A DNA stretch of 64,000 bases from Henckelia pumila (lineage: Eukaryota; Streptophyta; Magnoliopsida; Lamiales; Gesneriaceae), in assembly GCF_033568475.1 (NCBI RefSeq), contig NC_133122.1, positions 18,408,206 to 18,472,205 on the forward strand. Direction: 5' to 3'. Within the stretch, counting starts at the first letter, position 1. Each line of letters starts with the position of its first letter. Below the pieces are notes generated by a model. The model was not told where the DNA came from, made no database searches, and was given only the letters and a program-made list of their open reading frames with translations. Made by a program: the position numbers and the translations under genes. This document shows, piece after piece, positions 44,691 through 57,600 of the stretch.

Positions 44691-46326
44691 AGGTTTCTCT
44701 CAGATCAAACGATTAAATTAATCGATTGTACAAAATTTTTGGCCTCGGGTTTTTGAAACAAAAACAAAATTTTAAATTAAAATTTAATGGGCACATCGGG
44801 CAGCGATCGTCGCTTCCCAGGGGCAGCGACGGGCTGCCCTGCCCGGGCCCCCATTTTGGGGCGCGGGCTGCCCGGAATTGTCCCGGGTAGCCCGGGTAGC
44901 CCGGGAAAAAATTAAAATTGATTTTTTAATTAAAATTTTAATATTTTGAAATTTTAGTTTTTGGTCCGATCGAAAATTGTTCTTGATTGTTCCACGAGGC
45001 ATCAGATCAAATTGTTTGAGTCCGAAATTTTTAAAATTGATTTTTGGATAAATTTGAATTTTTGAAAAATTTGTAAATCTTATCCGTTAAATTAGATTTT
45101 ATAAAATTAATTATTTTGGTACAATTGATGATAAGATATGATCTTATGAATGTATTAGATAAAATTTAATTTTATCTTTTAATTATGATGCCATTGCATG
45201 TTATCCAATGTTTTAATTATTGAATTAGTTATTGGATAAAAGGATGATCGATTGCCATGACCAATGTTTTAGGTGTATGTTAGGTAATTTACATTTGGTT
45301 TTATTGTTGTTGGGTTTTATTAATGGGTTTGGTTTATAGCCCAATTTGAATTGTTATTTGTAATAAAAAGTGGGTTTGATTTATGGCCCGTTCCCACCCC
45401 TTAAATATGTATCCCCTACTTGTCATCGAAATTTATTGTAAATTTGTTAGACTTAGTGGGAGATAAAGATTTGAAGACAATGGTGGGCCCAGCAGACGAA
45501 AAAGAACGAAGAAATATAAATGGAAGCTCAATGTGATTGCATTGCATACTTGCATATCACCTAGGATTGGACTAAGACTCGCGATTGGCAACCACGGGTC
45601 GATTAGATAATGGGATCGATCATCCTTAAATAATATATGATATTATTGATGTATGCATGTTTATACTAAATTGTATGAATCCCGCAAGCATACATAAATT
45701 GCATGATGAGACAAATTTTCAAAAATTAAAATTCCTTATTTTAAATATGATTTAAAATTGATATCAAAATTTATAAAAGGGAATTTAAATATTGTTTAAA
45801 TGTTCCTACCTTCCATCAACGATCAATGTATGAGATGCTACCCGCAGATACGGTCCGGCTCATATTATTGGGGGGGGGGGCCGTTCGTCGGAAAGCTGTA
45901 CATTGGATCGACACATGTTGTAAGTTGGGTGGAACTCCCATGGGATTGGCTCATATTATTGGGGGATCCACATGGCGACCGTCCATCACAACTTAATATT
46001 GATGGGTTATCTTGACATGTCACAATAAACGGCGTCATATTATTGGGCCCTTATTGGACATGAGGTAAAAACATGGGGGTTACTTTGGAAGTAATTGGGC
46101 TCTACCTTTAGAAAATTATGGTTGGCTGATATTATTCGGGACTATGATTTGTCAATTGGACTCCATGTTCCCACTAAGGAAAGGAGTTTCCCGTTTTCAT
46201 TAGAGGGTAGTGAAATCGTTAAAATAGTGGGAGTGAAATTCATAAAATTAAATTTTGCCATATTTTATGTCTTAGTAAATTAATTAAACAATCACTGATT
46301 ATTGTCTGTTTCAGTATTTCATTACA
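44691..46326 (+). other. Leader (5' untranslated) region of the Copia element
   Basis: No reading frame. It contains a short GC-rich island (44789-44910) with repeats of GGGTAGCCCGGG and GGGCTGCCC, and diverged units with CATATTATTGGG at about 45858, 45949 and 46036, including a run of G near 45870. Structural RNA or packaging signals are possible but unproven. Confidence 0.6.
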
Positions 46327-49300
46327 ATGAATTCGCGCAATCCACTATACTCAATTCTCGAACAAAACAAATTGACTGGCGCAAACTATACGGAATGGTT
46401 CCGTAAATTAAAGATTGTTCTAAACTCGGAGAAAATTTTCTACGTGTTAGAAAAAAATCCTCCAAAGGAAGCACCGGCTAATATAAGTCCGGAAGAATTG
46501 GCAAAACTTGATCAATGGTGGGACCATGATGTCAAGGCTAAATGCTATATGCAAGCTTCAATGTCTGATGAACTCCAGAGGCGATTTGAGGATGCCGTGA
46601 ATGCTGCTGACATACACATGCACCTCAAGGAACTTTTTGGAGCTCAGTCAAGGTCGGAGAGTTATGCCACCGTCAAAGAGCTCATGACATGCCCCATGCA
46701 AGATGGGACTTCGGTCCGTGAGCATGGGGTACACATGATTGGGCTCATTGAAAAGTTGGTAACACTCGATTTGACATTGGAGCATGAACTAAACGCGGAC
46801 TTGTTACTTCTTTCACTTCCTTCGTCGTTTGACGGATTTGTGGTGAACTTCAATATGAACAAGATAGAGGTCACCCTTGAAGAGATGGTCAATATGCTTG
46901 TGTCTTATGAGGCCACATTAAAGAAGGATAATCCGGTACTCTTGGTTGGCTCCTCTTCTTACTCCAAGAAGGGGCCAAGTGGAAAGGGTAAGAAACGTTC
47001 TGCCCCACCCAAGAAAATTGTACCACAAAAAAAGGCCAAGACAAAAGCTTCAAACGTGAACATATCTGGAGATGTTTGCCATCACTGCAAGAAACCCGGT
47101 CATTGAAAACGTAACTGCAAGGAATACCTCGAGCAGTTGCGAACTGCAAAGGGTATGTTTTACATTGAAATAAATGTTTCACTTAATACTACTTCTTGGG
47201 TATTGGATACCGGATGTGGATCTCACATTTGCAATGATTTGCAGGTGATGACAAGAAGTCGTAAGCTTAGGAAGGGTGAGACCCAGCTGAGGCTCAGAAA
47301 TGGTTCCAGAGTTGAAGCCAAAGCAGTGGGAGACGTTTATTTAGTTTTGCAGAACAATTTTAAGTTATTTTTTAGAGATGTTTTATTTGTGTCAGATTTA
47401 GTTAAAAACATTATTTCTGTTTCTATGCTTGATAGAGATGGTTTTTCTTGTAATTTTATAAATGAGATTTGCAATATTTACAAGAATGAATGTTTGATTG
47501 GAAATGGACAACTTGAAAATGATCTATATAACTTAAAATTAAAAGACGTTCCAATTAATTATGTTGATAAACAGGTAACAACAAATAAAAGGAAAAACGA
47601 TAGTCAAAACCCGGCAAACCTTTGGCATGCTAGGCTAGGTCATATTTCCTCAAGGAGGATGAACAAGCTAGTGGGAGAGGGCATGTTTGATATGTCTGAT
47701 ATTAACTCTCTACCTACTTGTGAGTCCTACCTAAAAGGAAAAATGACTAAATCTCCTTTCAAAGGGAAGCCTGAGCGTAGTCAAAATCTGTTGGATTTGA
47801 TCCATACATATGTTTGCGGACCATTTAGTATCGGTACTAAATTTGGTCACACCTACTTCATTACCTTTATTGATGATTATTCGAGGTATGGGTATTTATA
47901 TTTAATAAAATATAAGTCTGAATCATTTGAAAAGTTCAAAGAATTCAAGGCTGAAGTAGAAAACAAACAAGGTAGAAGTATTAAAGCACTTCGATCGGAT
48001 CGAGGCGGAGAATACTTAAGTACCGAGTTTTTGAACTATCTAAAAGAGAATGGGATTCTCTCTCAGTGGACTCCTCCTATGACACCTCAGCTGAATGGTG
48101 TCTCGGAGCGTCGCAATCGAACTTTGTTGGACATGGTTCGATCTATGATGAGCTTCACTGAGCTCCCACCTTCGTTTTGGGGCTATGCGCTTGAAACGGT
48201 GGTATTGTTGTTGAACAATGTTCACACTAAAGAAGTAGATAAAACTCCATACGAGTTATGGAATGGCAAAGCTCCTAAGTATTTGTACTTAAGGATTTGG
48301 GGATGTCCTGCTTATGTGAAGCAGACAGTGGGAGATAAGTTGGATAGTCGATCCACCTTATGTTATTTTGTAGGATATCCGAAGAATTCAATCGGATATT
48401 ATTTCTATCATCCTTATGAGACAAAAGTGTTTGTTTCGAGGAATGTCACCTTCATGGAGAAAGAGTTCTTATTAGATAAGAAAGGCAAGATGATGGAACT
48501 CGAAGAAATTCGAAAAGAACCCGAGATACAAAATAACGACCACACACCTCAAGAACCTTCAACGGACACGCCTATATCTAGGAGATCCGAGAGGACTTCT
48601 AGACCTCCTATTCGATATGGTCTTCTTCTTGAAGGGGATCAAAGTGAACCCGACATTGGATGTGATCCAAGAAACTTCAAGGCAGCAATTTCTGATGCGG
48701 ATTCTAATTTATGGCTTGAAGCTATGCAGTCGGAAATAGACTCGATGCATACAAACCAAGTTTGGTCTTTAGTAGATCCTCCCGATAGAATTGTTCCAAT
48801 AGGGTTTAAATGGATCTACAAGAGAAAACTTGGGCCTGATGGTAAGGTACTTACCTACAAGGCACGATTGGTAGCAAAAGGTTATACTCAAAGACAAGGA
48901 GTTGACTATGATGAAACCTTTTCACCAGTCGCAATGTTCAAGTCCATAAGAATCCTTATTGTCATAGCAACATGGTATGACTATGAGATATGGAAAATGG
49001 ATGTGAAGACTGCATTTCTTAATGGAAACATTAAGGAAGAAATCTATATGATGTAGCCCGAGGGATTCACATCCATGGGAAGCGAGCATAAGGTATGCAA
49101 GCTTCAGAGATCAATTTATGGTCTCAAACAAGCATCAAAAAGTTGGAACCAGAAATTTGATGAAACAATAAAGGACTTTGGTTTCATCAAAAACCCGGAG
49201 GAACCGTGTGTGTACAAGAAAGTAGTTAAGGATGCGGTGACGTTCTTAGTGCTTTATGTTGATGACATCCTACTCATTGGGAATGACGTAGGGATGTTGC

Positions 49301-50226
49301 AGTTAACAAAGATATGGTTATCAGGTAGATTCTCGATGAAGGATTTGGGTGAGGCCTCCTATATTCTAGGGATACAGATCTATAGAGATAGATCTAAGAG
49401 AATGATAGGACTCACTCAAGCAACCTACATCGACACCATATTGAAAAGGTTTTCTACGGATGAGTCCAAGAGAGGACATCTACCTATGTGTCATGGAGTT
49501 TCTCTATCCAAGTCTATGTGTCCCAAGACTGACGAAGAGATAGAGAAAATAACACACATACCATATGCGTCAGCCATAGGTAGTATTATGTATGGGATGA
49601 TATCTACCAGACCGGATGTAGCCTTTGCTCTGAGTGTCACAAGCAGATATCAGGCCAATCCCGGTCAAATGCATTGGAAAGCCGTGAAGGATATTCTTAA
49701 GTACTTGAGAAGGACTAAGAATATATTCATGGTTTATGGAGGAAGAGAATTGAAATTGGAAGGCTGTACCGACTCTAGCTTCCAAAGCGACGTGGATGAC
49801 TCGAAGTCAACCTCTGGATTTGTATTCATGCTCAATGGCGGTGCTGTCTCTTGGAAGAGTTCCAAGCAAGACACCACAGCGGATTCCACCACTGAGGCAG
49901 AATACATTGCAGCATCAGCTGCTGTTAAAGAGGCCGTTTGGATGAGGAATTTCGTCCAAGAGTTGGGCGTAATTCTTGAAGCTCTTGGTCCAGTTCCGGT
50001 ATACTGCGACAACACTGGTGTCGTTGTTCAGGCAAAGGAACCAAGGTCTCATCAAAGATCCAAACACGTACTGAGAAAATACCACATCATCCGGGAGATT
50101 GTGGAAAGAGGAGACATCACTGTCGAGAGAGTGGCCTCTACAGACAATATCGCTGATCCACTTACTAAGCCCTTGCCAGGACCATTGTTGACAAACATCG
50201 CGAAGCAATGGGATTGCGTAGTATGA
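46327..50226 (+). pseudogene. Copia gag-pol polyprotein with two nonsense codons
   Basis: A single frame of about 1300 codons. Gag (MNSRNPLYSILEQNKLTG ...) leads to a zinc knuckle CHHCKKPGH-stop-KRNC (TGA at 47104-47106, where Trp is expected). The protease has LDTGCGSH. The integrase zinc region is HARLGH with CESY (second Cys lost). In the integrase core, HTYVCGPF has Tyr where the family has the first catalytic Asp, while SDRGGEYLS and NGVSERRNR keep the other acidic residues. RT resumes after TAG (49054-49056, CAG expected) and contains LYVDDILLIG. RNase H shows STTEAEYIA. All three pieces are in the same frame, so few mutations separate it from an intact frame, but the integrase is inactive. 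Confidence 0.92.
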
Positions 50227-50254
50227 CTAGTTGGCTTTAGGGCAAGTGAGAGAT

Positions 50255-52152
50255 TGAAAGAGTGGGTGCCCGGTTAGCCAACTTGTGGCTAAGGGCTTTT
50301 GTGACTCTATGTATAAACAATCTTTGTTTAATATAATTTACATTCATTAATGGCATTTTCTTTGTCTTTCTTCATATTGTTATATTGTGATATACTATTG
50401 ATGTTTTGATAAAGACCTTGAATATACTATAGTGTAAGTAAGATGAGATAGTGAATAAAGAGAGATCACTATTATGAAACACATCTTATAGTCACTGTAT
50501 ATTCTAAATAGTTCCTAGTCAATTGAGCCGTCCGCTAATAAGGATAAGGATCGCTCGAGATTGAGACTAGCATTTGTGATGCCAAGTACCACGTTTCATT
50601 GGTAATGGACATGGAGATGTTCAAAGCATGCAAATGGATATTCATATGATGAATGATCGAACTACCCTATTCGAACTTTCCAAGTGGTTATCACTTATCG
50701 AGTGGATAAAGTCCGCGGTTTTGGTTGTACACCATTAGTCCTTACTACTTGAAACATCATTGAGACTCTATATGCTAGTACTGTACTTTGACTCGTTTAC
50801 CGACTCTATTGAGGTCATTAGGTATCGGGATTGGGTACAGTTACGACACATATAGGAGTCGATGCTTTGTTGTCAAGGATTCACCACATACTTGCGAGTG
50901 TGGATATCCTATGCGATTTGAGGAGATATTAGTGTGACGAATCTCTGGCCAGAGTACATGATGTGTTTTAGGTTACTCGGTTTTCCTAATAACACATGCG
51001 ATGTCACTATTTGATCTCCAAGATGTAATGCATAGTTATCGAATCTCGAACGACTCTCGATGCACCAATGGTTGTTGATTCGATCGGGATATTTGGATGA
51101 AGGGACCGTACTGTACGCTAACCAAAATCTACTGGTTCTTGCAGGCACTATCAGTGATACCTAGGGAATCATGGGGCGATGTTGCTAGACGCTCTTACCA
51201 TGATTCGTTGGGCAAGTCAGAAATTGTTGTTCCGAGTCACAAGGAGTTGTGAGCCCACGGCTAGCTGTATCCCTGAACCATTGAGGGTCACACAAGTAAT
51301 GGATTACTAAACCCCGTTGAGATAGTTAAATTTAAAGAGTTAAATTTAATGAAAGAGAAGTTGGACTTCTTAACTAAAAGGGAGTGGAATTTCCTAAAAT
51401 GACATAGGGATGGGCATTTTTGGAAATCACTGAATTCGGATTCAGAAAAATTATCTTGACTTTAAAAGGTGCAGAAATGTTTTTGTGCACATTGGTGAAA
51501 TCGGTTTATCAATCGGAGTCATGATGAATTTTATATTAATTTCTATAATAACGGGCTTGGCTTGTTGGGCTTAAGTTATGGATTATGGGCCCTAAGGAGT
51601 TAGAGTCCTAACATAATTATAACTTAATCTAGTCTAGAAATTATATATATATACATATGTAGGGTTCGAAATTCTCACTAATTCCTCCTTGCAATTTTCG
51701 AACACTACATAAAATTACTAAGGGATTTTTCGAAAATTCCCTTCTCCCTTTTGAGAAAATTCGGTCTGTGATTTTTCCGAAAAATCATTTTCTGAATTAA
51801 CAGATCAAATCTGTTTATTCTCATCGATAAACATCTGATTGATTTCTAGTGCAATCAATCAGAGGGATTCTGTTTTCTGTTCGTGGACCTTATTTTGGAG
51901 ATTGATCGTGAAGCCATCGGTTCCCGGGATATACAAGAAGAGCAGATTAAATTCTGTTGGTGTCCATAATCAAGCCGTTGCTTGAAGAGGTAAAATATTA
52001 TTAATTATGATTATTATTATTTTACTTGCATAATTTAATCGTAAAGTTTTGATACCCATGATATGGAATCGTTCCATATATAAAAATAAAATTTTTAAAC
52101 TTCCGCTGCACCGGGTATCAATTCTTAATTGATCTGAACACGTTTTCCAACA
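50255..52152 (+). repeat. 3' LTR of the Copia element
   Basis: TGAAAGAGTGGG ... CGTTTTCCAACA, 1898 bp, preceded by a weak purine tract (GGGCAAGTGAGAGA) and followed by GATCG. Confidence 0.92.
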
Positions 52153-52535
52153 GATCGGTTAGTCACTTCCACCTGGCCATTGCTTTGGGGATAATGGACA
52201 GAGGTGAAGTGATGTTGAATCTTCATCTCTTTACACCATGCTTGCACCCGAGCTCCTTGAAATTGTCTCCCATTATCAGAAATAAGCTTCCTAGGTACCC
52301 CAAATCTGCATATTATATTCTTCCAAAGAAATTTCAGCACTTTCCCTTCAGTAATTCGAGCCAAGGCCTCCGCCTCCACCCACTTAGAGAAGTAATCAAT
52401 AGCGACCAACAAAAATTTCTTCTGAGCTGGGGCTGGAGGGAAGGGACCCATAATATCCATTCCCCACTGATCGAAAGGACACGCTGCTACGATTCATTTC
52501 ATTAACGCTGCTGGCTGATGCTGAAGTCTGCTATG
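52153..52535 (-). pseudogene. Retand integrase core
   Basis: Catalytic core with MDIMGPF, KLISDNGRQF and SNGQVEVTNRS, so the D, D and E positions are kept. The zinc finger lies upstream. Two in-frame stops occur between the zinc region and the core (after SCDSCQ and before IVAACPFDQ). The frame continues across the Copia insertion into 42775. Confidence 0.85.
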
Positions 52536-53009
52536 TCACTGACAACTGTCACAAGAAGTCACCAAAGCTATGGCACCTTTCAAAATAGTAGGCCAAAAAT
52601 ATCCCGCTAAGAGAACCTTACGGGCTAGAGAATAGGACCCCAAGTGATTGCCACAACACCCCTCGTGTATCTCCTTCAGGACATAATGAGCTTCCTTAGG
52701 GCCTAAACACTTGAGAAGAGGTCCAGAAAATGACCTCTTATAAAGAACTCCCTCCACCATCACAAAGCGGAGACTCCTCTGCTTCAACCGATATGCCTTC
52801 TTTGGATCTTTTGGTAACTCGCCTTTCTTCATGTATTTCAAAAGCTCTTTTCTCCAGTCACTCTCTTCCTGAGCTAATGGTGTGAGCTCAGTAGAAGGTA
52901 TTAATTCCACTTGCACGACTACCTCTCTATTTTTCCAGTTATGAAGTGAGCTAGACATCTTGGCAAAATAATCTGCTTTTTCATTGCTCTCCCTCGGAAT
53001 TTGTTCAAA
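52536..53009 (-). pseudogene. Retand second RNase H end and integrase zinc finger
   Basis: FEQIPRESNEKADYFAKMSS closes the archaeal-type RNase H. A linker follows, then the H2C2 motif HEGCCGNHLG ... SCDSCQ. It reads directly on from FDEVM at 60.74 kb once the inserted element is removed. Confidence 0.87.
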
Positions 53010-53014
53010 CATTA

Positions 53015-54527
53015 TGTAGTAACCCGCATTTCTGATTAGTGATTAAATGAGTACTTAATCACGTGATCATGTTTAGATTAAGTAAAACATGATTAAGTAA
53101 GTTCTTGTTGGGATAACGGACTTCAGAAATGGATTCAGAGCACTCGAACAAGTTGAATTGGTTCAGCAGGACCGGACGGTCCGATGAAGAGTTCGGACAA
53201 TCCGAAGTGGATTGAAAGCTCCGTGCCAGGATCGGAGGCTCCGATCGAGATCGGAAGCTCCGTCGGCAAGATCGGAAGCTCCGATCGGACTCAGTGTACA
53301 CGTCATTGCTTATGTCAGCAAGGTGACGTCATGGCTGACGTAATATCGGGCGATCGGAAGCTCCGAAGGGGAGATCGGAAGTTCCGATCGTGATCGGACG
53401 TTCCGAACTGGGTTCGGAGGTTCCGAACGTCGCCTATAAATATAGGGTTCAAGATGCTCATTTCTCACACCAATTTCCTCTCTTTTCTCTCGATTCCTAA
53501 GCCTTCTAACTCAGATCTAGGGAGATCTAGGCATCCTACGGGGAATCCGGAAGTGGCTTAGTGATCTAGACGTCGTCGCGGAGCTACGGCCTAGTTTTGA
53601 GGCTATCTTCAGCAAAGGGCTAACGACGGACGCAGGTATAGCTTTGGCATCCTAAAAATATTTAGGAGTATGCAATAGCTTAGTTAAGGCTTTTAGAGCT
53701 TAATTGTTGATGCATGGATATTTTCATTGTAGTAGCTAGTAGACTTGACTAGTAGGCTTGGAGTCTAGACCAGCAGAGCTAGGTTTGACCAGCAGTGTTA
53801 GAGGTACGTAAGTACTGACCGAGATAGCCGGCATGATATATTTGTTTATATGTTGCATGAGTATGTGCTATATGTTTTATCATGTTTTAGCATGTTTTAC
53901 CGCCTTAGCACATACATGATTTTACGTGTGACTGCATCCGGAGAGATGTGAGTCATTGACAGTCTCCATAGGGAACGATGATCTCATTTTGGACTCGAGT
54001 CAGGTATGACAGTTTCCATATGGGACTTGTATCCTGTTTTGGATTCGGGTCAGGATGGGGTTGGCTCAGCCCTGATATGGAGTATACGAGTACCCCGCGG
54101 AGTAGCTCTCTAGCTGGTACTGTATATTCCCGGCGCCATGAGCAAGTGTTTTCACTTGAGTTTTAAATTATCTGTGTGCGCATATTTGTATTTATATCAT
54201 TGCTTCGTATTGAGCGTTCTAGCTCACGCCCCTGTGTTTGGATATTGTGTACCTTGTGGCGGGGCAGGTTTGAGGCTGGACGGTCCAGGCGGCTCTCAGC
54301 AGGATTGAGCTTTGGAGAGTGCGAGGTTGTAGAGGGTAGGGATTTATTTACCCTTAACCTTCAATTTGGTTGTATAACAGTACTTATACACTTGTGGTAG
54401 CGTCGGTTGTATTCTGCCGATTAGATTTGTTGTATTTTAATTATCCGCTCTTTACGCTTTAAGATTTTATTGCATGCGCTTTTACTATAACTCTGATTTG
54501 GTAGTGGATCCGGGTTAGGTCACTACA
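53015..54527 (+). repeat. 5' LTR of Tekay C
   Basis: TGTAGTAACCCGC ... GGGTTAGGTCACTACA. The U3 part (about 53170-53425) is packed with repeats of GATCGGAAGCTCCGATCG type, followed by the TATA box TATAAATATA at 53435-53444. Confidence 0.93.
53165..53430 (+). repeat. Cluster of CGGAAGCTCCG-type palindromes in the U3 of Tekay C
   Basis: About a dozen copies or variants of TCGGA(A/G)(G/C)(C/T)TCCGA lie immediately upstream of the TATA box. Many are self-complementary. A matching cluster is present at 59370-59638 in the other LTR. Confidence 0.85.
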
Positions 54528-54531
54528 TTTT

Positions 54532-54543
54532 TGGTATCAGAGC
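54532..54543 (+). promoter_or_regulatory. Primer binding site of Tekay C
   Basis: TGGTATCAGAGC, complementary to the initiator tRNA-Met 3' end, four bases after the LTR. Confidence 0.85.
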
Positions 54544-54604
54544 GACGCATTGCACGGGGAATATCGTAAAGCGGATTAAGTAATTATCTGTTCTTATGTA
54601 ACAG

Positions 54605-57600
54605 ATGGCAGATTACGACAAAAGTCACGGTAGCGTAGACGGCGGTCGTTGGGGCGATCCAGATGATCGTAGACGTCGGGGACAGCCCGAGGAGCGCAGG
54701 CGAGTCAGCATGCGTAGGTTTAAGGAAGTTAGCCCGAAGCCTTTGATGGGTGGGGAGACAGCTGAAGAGGCAGAGGATTGGATGGAGAGGATGGAGCAGT
54801 GTTTCCAGGAATTCCGTTACACGGCTGAGGATAGGATGAAGATTCTTGCTTTTATGCTTGAAGGCAGAGCGAGGAAGTGGTGGAGATCTACTTCCGCACC
54901 GTTCATAGCAGCTAGAGGTGCAGCTAATTGGGTTGAGTTCCGTACTGCTTATCAGATATTTTATTTTCCTCCAGCTCTTCGTCAGGCGAAAGCCAGCGAG
55001 TTGTTGAGTTTGCGACAGGGGACGATGACGATCGAGGAGTACCAGCAGAAGTTCTTTGATCTGCTACCTTTTTGTCCTCATATTGCTGATAGTTCTATGG
55101 CAAAGTTTGATCATTTCCTTCAGGGTCTGAACCCTGACATTCATCGTATGGTTGTTGTGGGCGGCGATGGGACTTACGAGGATTTGGTGGACCGTTGTCG
55201 CCAGGCCGAGGACAGTATTCGAAGGAACAGGGGACTTTATTCTTCTTCTTCCAGGCCAGCGAGCTCTAGTCCTTTGGGTCCGAGAGGACAGTCCTTCAAG
55301 AAGCCAGGAGGTACTTCTTCTTCTTCCTCTGGATCTGGTGGAGTGCATAACTTTGGTGGCCAAAGGCCGAACCATTGTCGTCAGTGCCGATGCAGACATC
55401 CGCCAGGGCAGTGTGGTCGATCGACCACTGCATGTTTCCAGTGTGGCCAGGAGGGTCACATGAAGAGAGATTTTCCTATGCTGGTTGGAGCAGCTAGTGG
55501 TTCCGGAGGTTCTCAGGCATCTGTTCAACCACCTCAGTACCAGCAGCCACCTTTCCAGCAGCAGTATTCGCAGCAGCGCCAGCATCCGTAGCAGTCTCAG
55601 AGACAGCCTACTCAGACTCCTTCTCGGGGTCATTCTTCTTTGAGGCCACGTGCCCAGGGTCAGGTCTTTGCGCTTAACCAGGAGCAGGCAGAGGATGACA
55701 GCGATCGGATGATTGCAGGTATCTGTAGTTTATGTGGTTTTCCTGCATATGTTTTAATTGATACCGGTGCATCGCATTCTTTTGTCTCAGCACGTTTCGC
55801 TAAGAAGTATAAGTTGCCATATATTCCTCTAGACGTGTTACTAGTGGTTTCTACTCCTATGGGTAGTGAGGTTTTAGCCAAGCGTCTAGTTGTGGGTTGT
55901 GTTTTGGATTTTGAGAGACATCAGCTTAGTGCTAACCTAATGATTCTAGCGATGAAGGATTTTGATTGCATCATTGGGATAGATCTATTGACTACCTACC
56001 GAGCGATAGTGGATTGCTATCAGAGGTTTGTACAGTTTCGTCCAGAGGATGACGAGTCATGGTATTTCTATGGTAAGGGAGCGCGACCCCCGATGCCAGT
56101 GGTTTCAGCTCTGAAGGCCCGGCGTGCGTTAGAGTCTGGAGGGGAATGCTACCTTATCTACGCCATTGACGCATCCTTAGGAGAGCCAGATATCCAAGAG
56201 ATACCAGTGGTTCGTGACTTTCCAGATGTGTTTCCGGAGGAGATTCCAGGTTTGCCACCAGTAAGGGAGATTGAGTTTGGCATTGAGTTAGCGCCAGGGA
56301 CTGCACCGATTTCCAGAACTCCTTACCGATTGGCACCATCAGAAATGAAAGAGCTGCAGAAGCAATTGCAAGATCTTCTTGATAAGGGTTATATTCGACC
56401 TAGTGTTTCGCCATGGGGAGCCCCAGTACTGTTTGTCAAGAAGAAGGATGGTTCGATGCGATTGTGTATTGACTACCGTCAATTGAATCAAGCGACAGTG
56501 AAGAATAAGTATCCTCTTCCGCGGATAGATGATCTCTTTGATCAGTTGCAGGGTACTTCTGTCTATTCGAAGATTGATCTTCGGTCTGGGTATCAGCAGT
56601 TGCGAGTTAGACAGGAGGATGTTCCTAAGACAGCATTTCGTACGCGGTATGGACACTATGAGTTTCTAGTGATGTCGTTTGGTTTGACGAATGCTCCAGC
56701 TGTTTTTATGGATCTGATGAACCGAGTTTTCTGCGACTTTCTGGATAAGTTCGTGGTGGTGTTCATCGATGACATTTTGGTGTATTCTCGCAGCATGGAT
56801 GAGCATGCCTACTATCTTTATACTGTACTGCAGGTCTTGAGGGAGAGACAGTTGTACGCGAAGCTGAGTAAGTGTGACTTCTGGATTGACCGAGTTGTAT
56901 TCCTTGGTCATGTCATTTCTCAGGAGGGCGTATCTGTGGATCCTAGCAAGACAAAAGCTATTTTGAATTGGTCACGTCCGACTACAGCTTCTGAGATTCG
57001 TAGTTTCCTTGGTTTAGCAGGATACTATCGTCGTTTTGTGGAGAATTTCTCTCAGATAGCTAAGCCTTTGACTCAGTTGACGAAGAAAGACGTTACTTTC
57101 GTTTGGTCTGATGCTTGTGAAGATAGTTTTCGTGAGTTGAGACGTCGTCTGACGACAGCTCCAGTTCTTGCTTTACCGTCTGGATCAGGTGGTTTTGTAG
57201 TCTTCACTGATGCTTCTCTCCAGGGTTTGGGGTGTGTGTTGACTCAGAATGGCCACGTGATTGCCTATGCCTCCAGACAGTTGAAGATTCACGAGGAGAA
57301 CTATCCCGTACATGATTTAGAGCTTGCAGCCATTGTCTTTGCTCTTAAGATATGGCGTCACTATTTGTACGGAGAACGATTCGAGATCTTCACCGATCAT
57401 AAGAGTTTGAAGTATCTGTTCACTCAGGCTGAGTTGAACATGCGGCAGCGTCGTTGGATGGATCTGTTGAAGGATTACGATTGTGAGATCAAGTACCATC
57501 CAGGTTCTTCAAATCCCATTGCTGATGCGCTTAGTCGCAAGATTTATGTGAGTTCCCTTCATACCAGTTCAGTTTCGAAGGCAGTGGAGGAGTGTTGTTC

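Larger units (their letters stand above)
42776..52152 (+). mobile_element. Ty1/Copia retrotransposon, Angela/BARE-like, inserted in the Retand integrase
   Basis: 9377 bp with target duplication GATCG (42771-42775 and 52153-52157). LTRs 42776-44676 and 50255-52152 (about 1.9 kb) differ by roughly 30 positions by eye. Primer site TGGTATCAAAGCC at 44678-44690. A 1.6 kb leader precedes one gag-pol frame (46327-50226), intact except for two stop codons. The size, LTR length and gag-protease-integrase-RT-RNase H order fit Angela/BARE-type Copia elements. The clade call is from memory. Confidence 0.92.

Noticed and set aside
54176..54400. 74-codon frame repeated at 60383-60607
   Set aside because: It lies in the LTRs of Tekay C and is not known to be translated.
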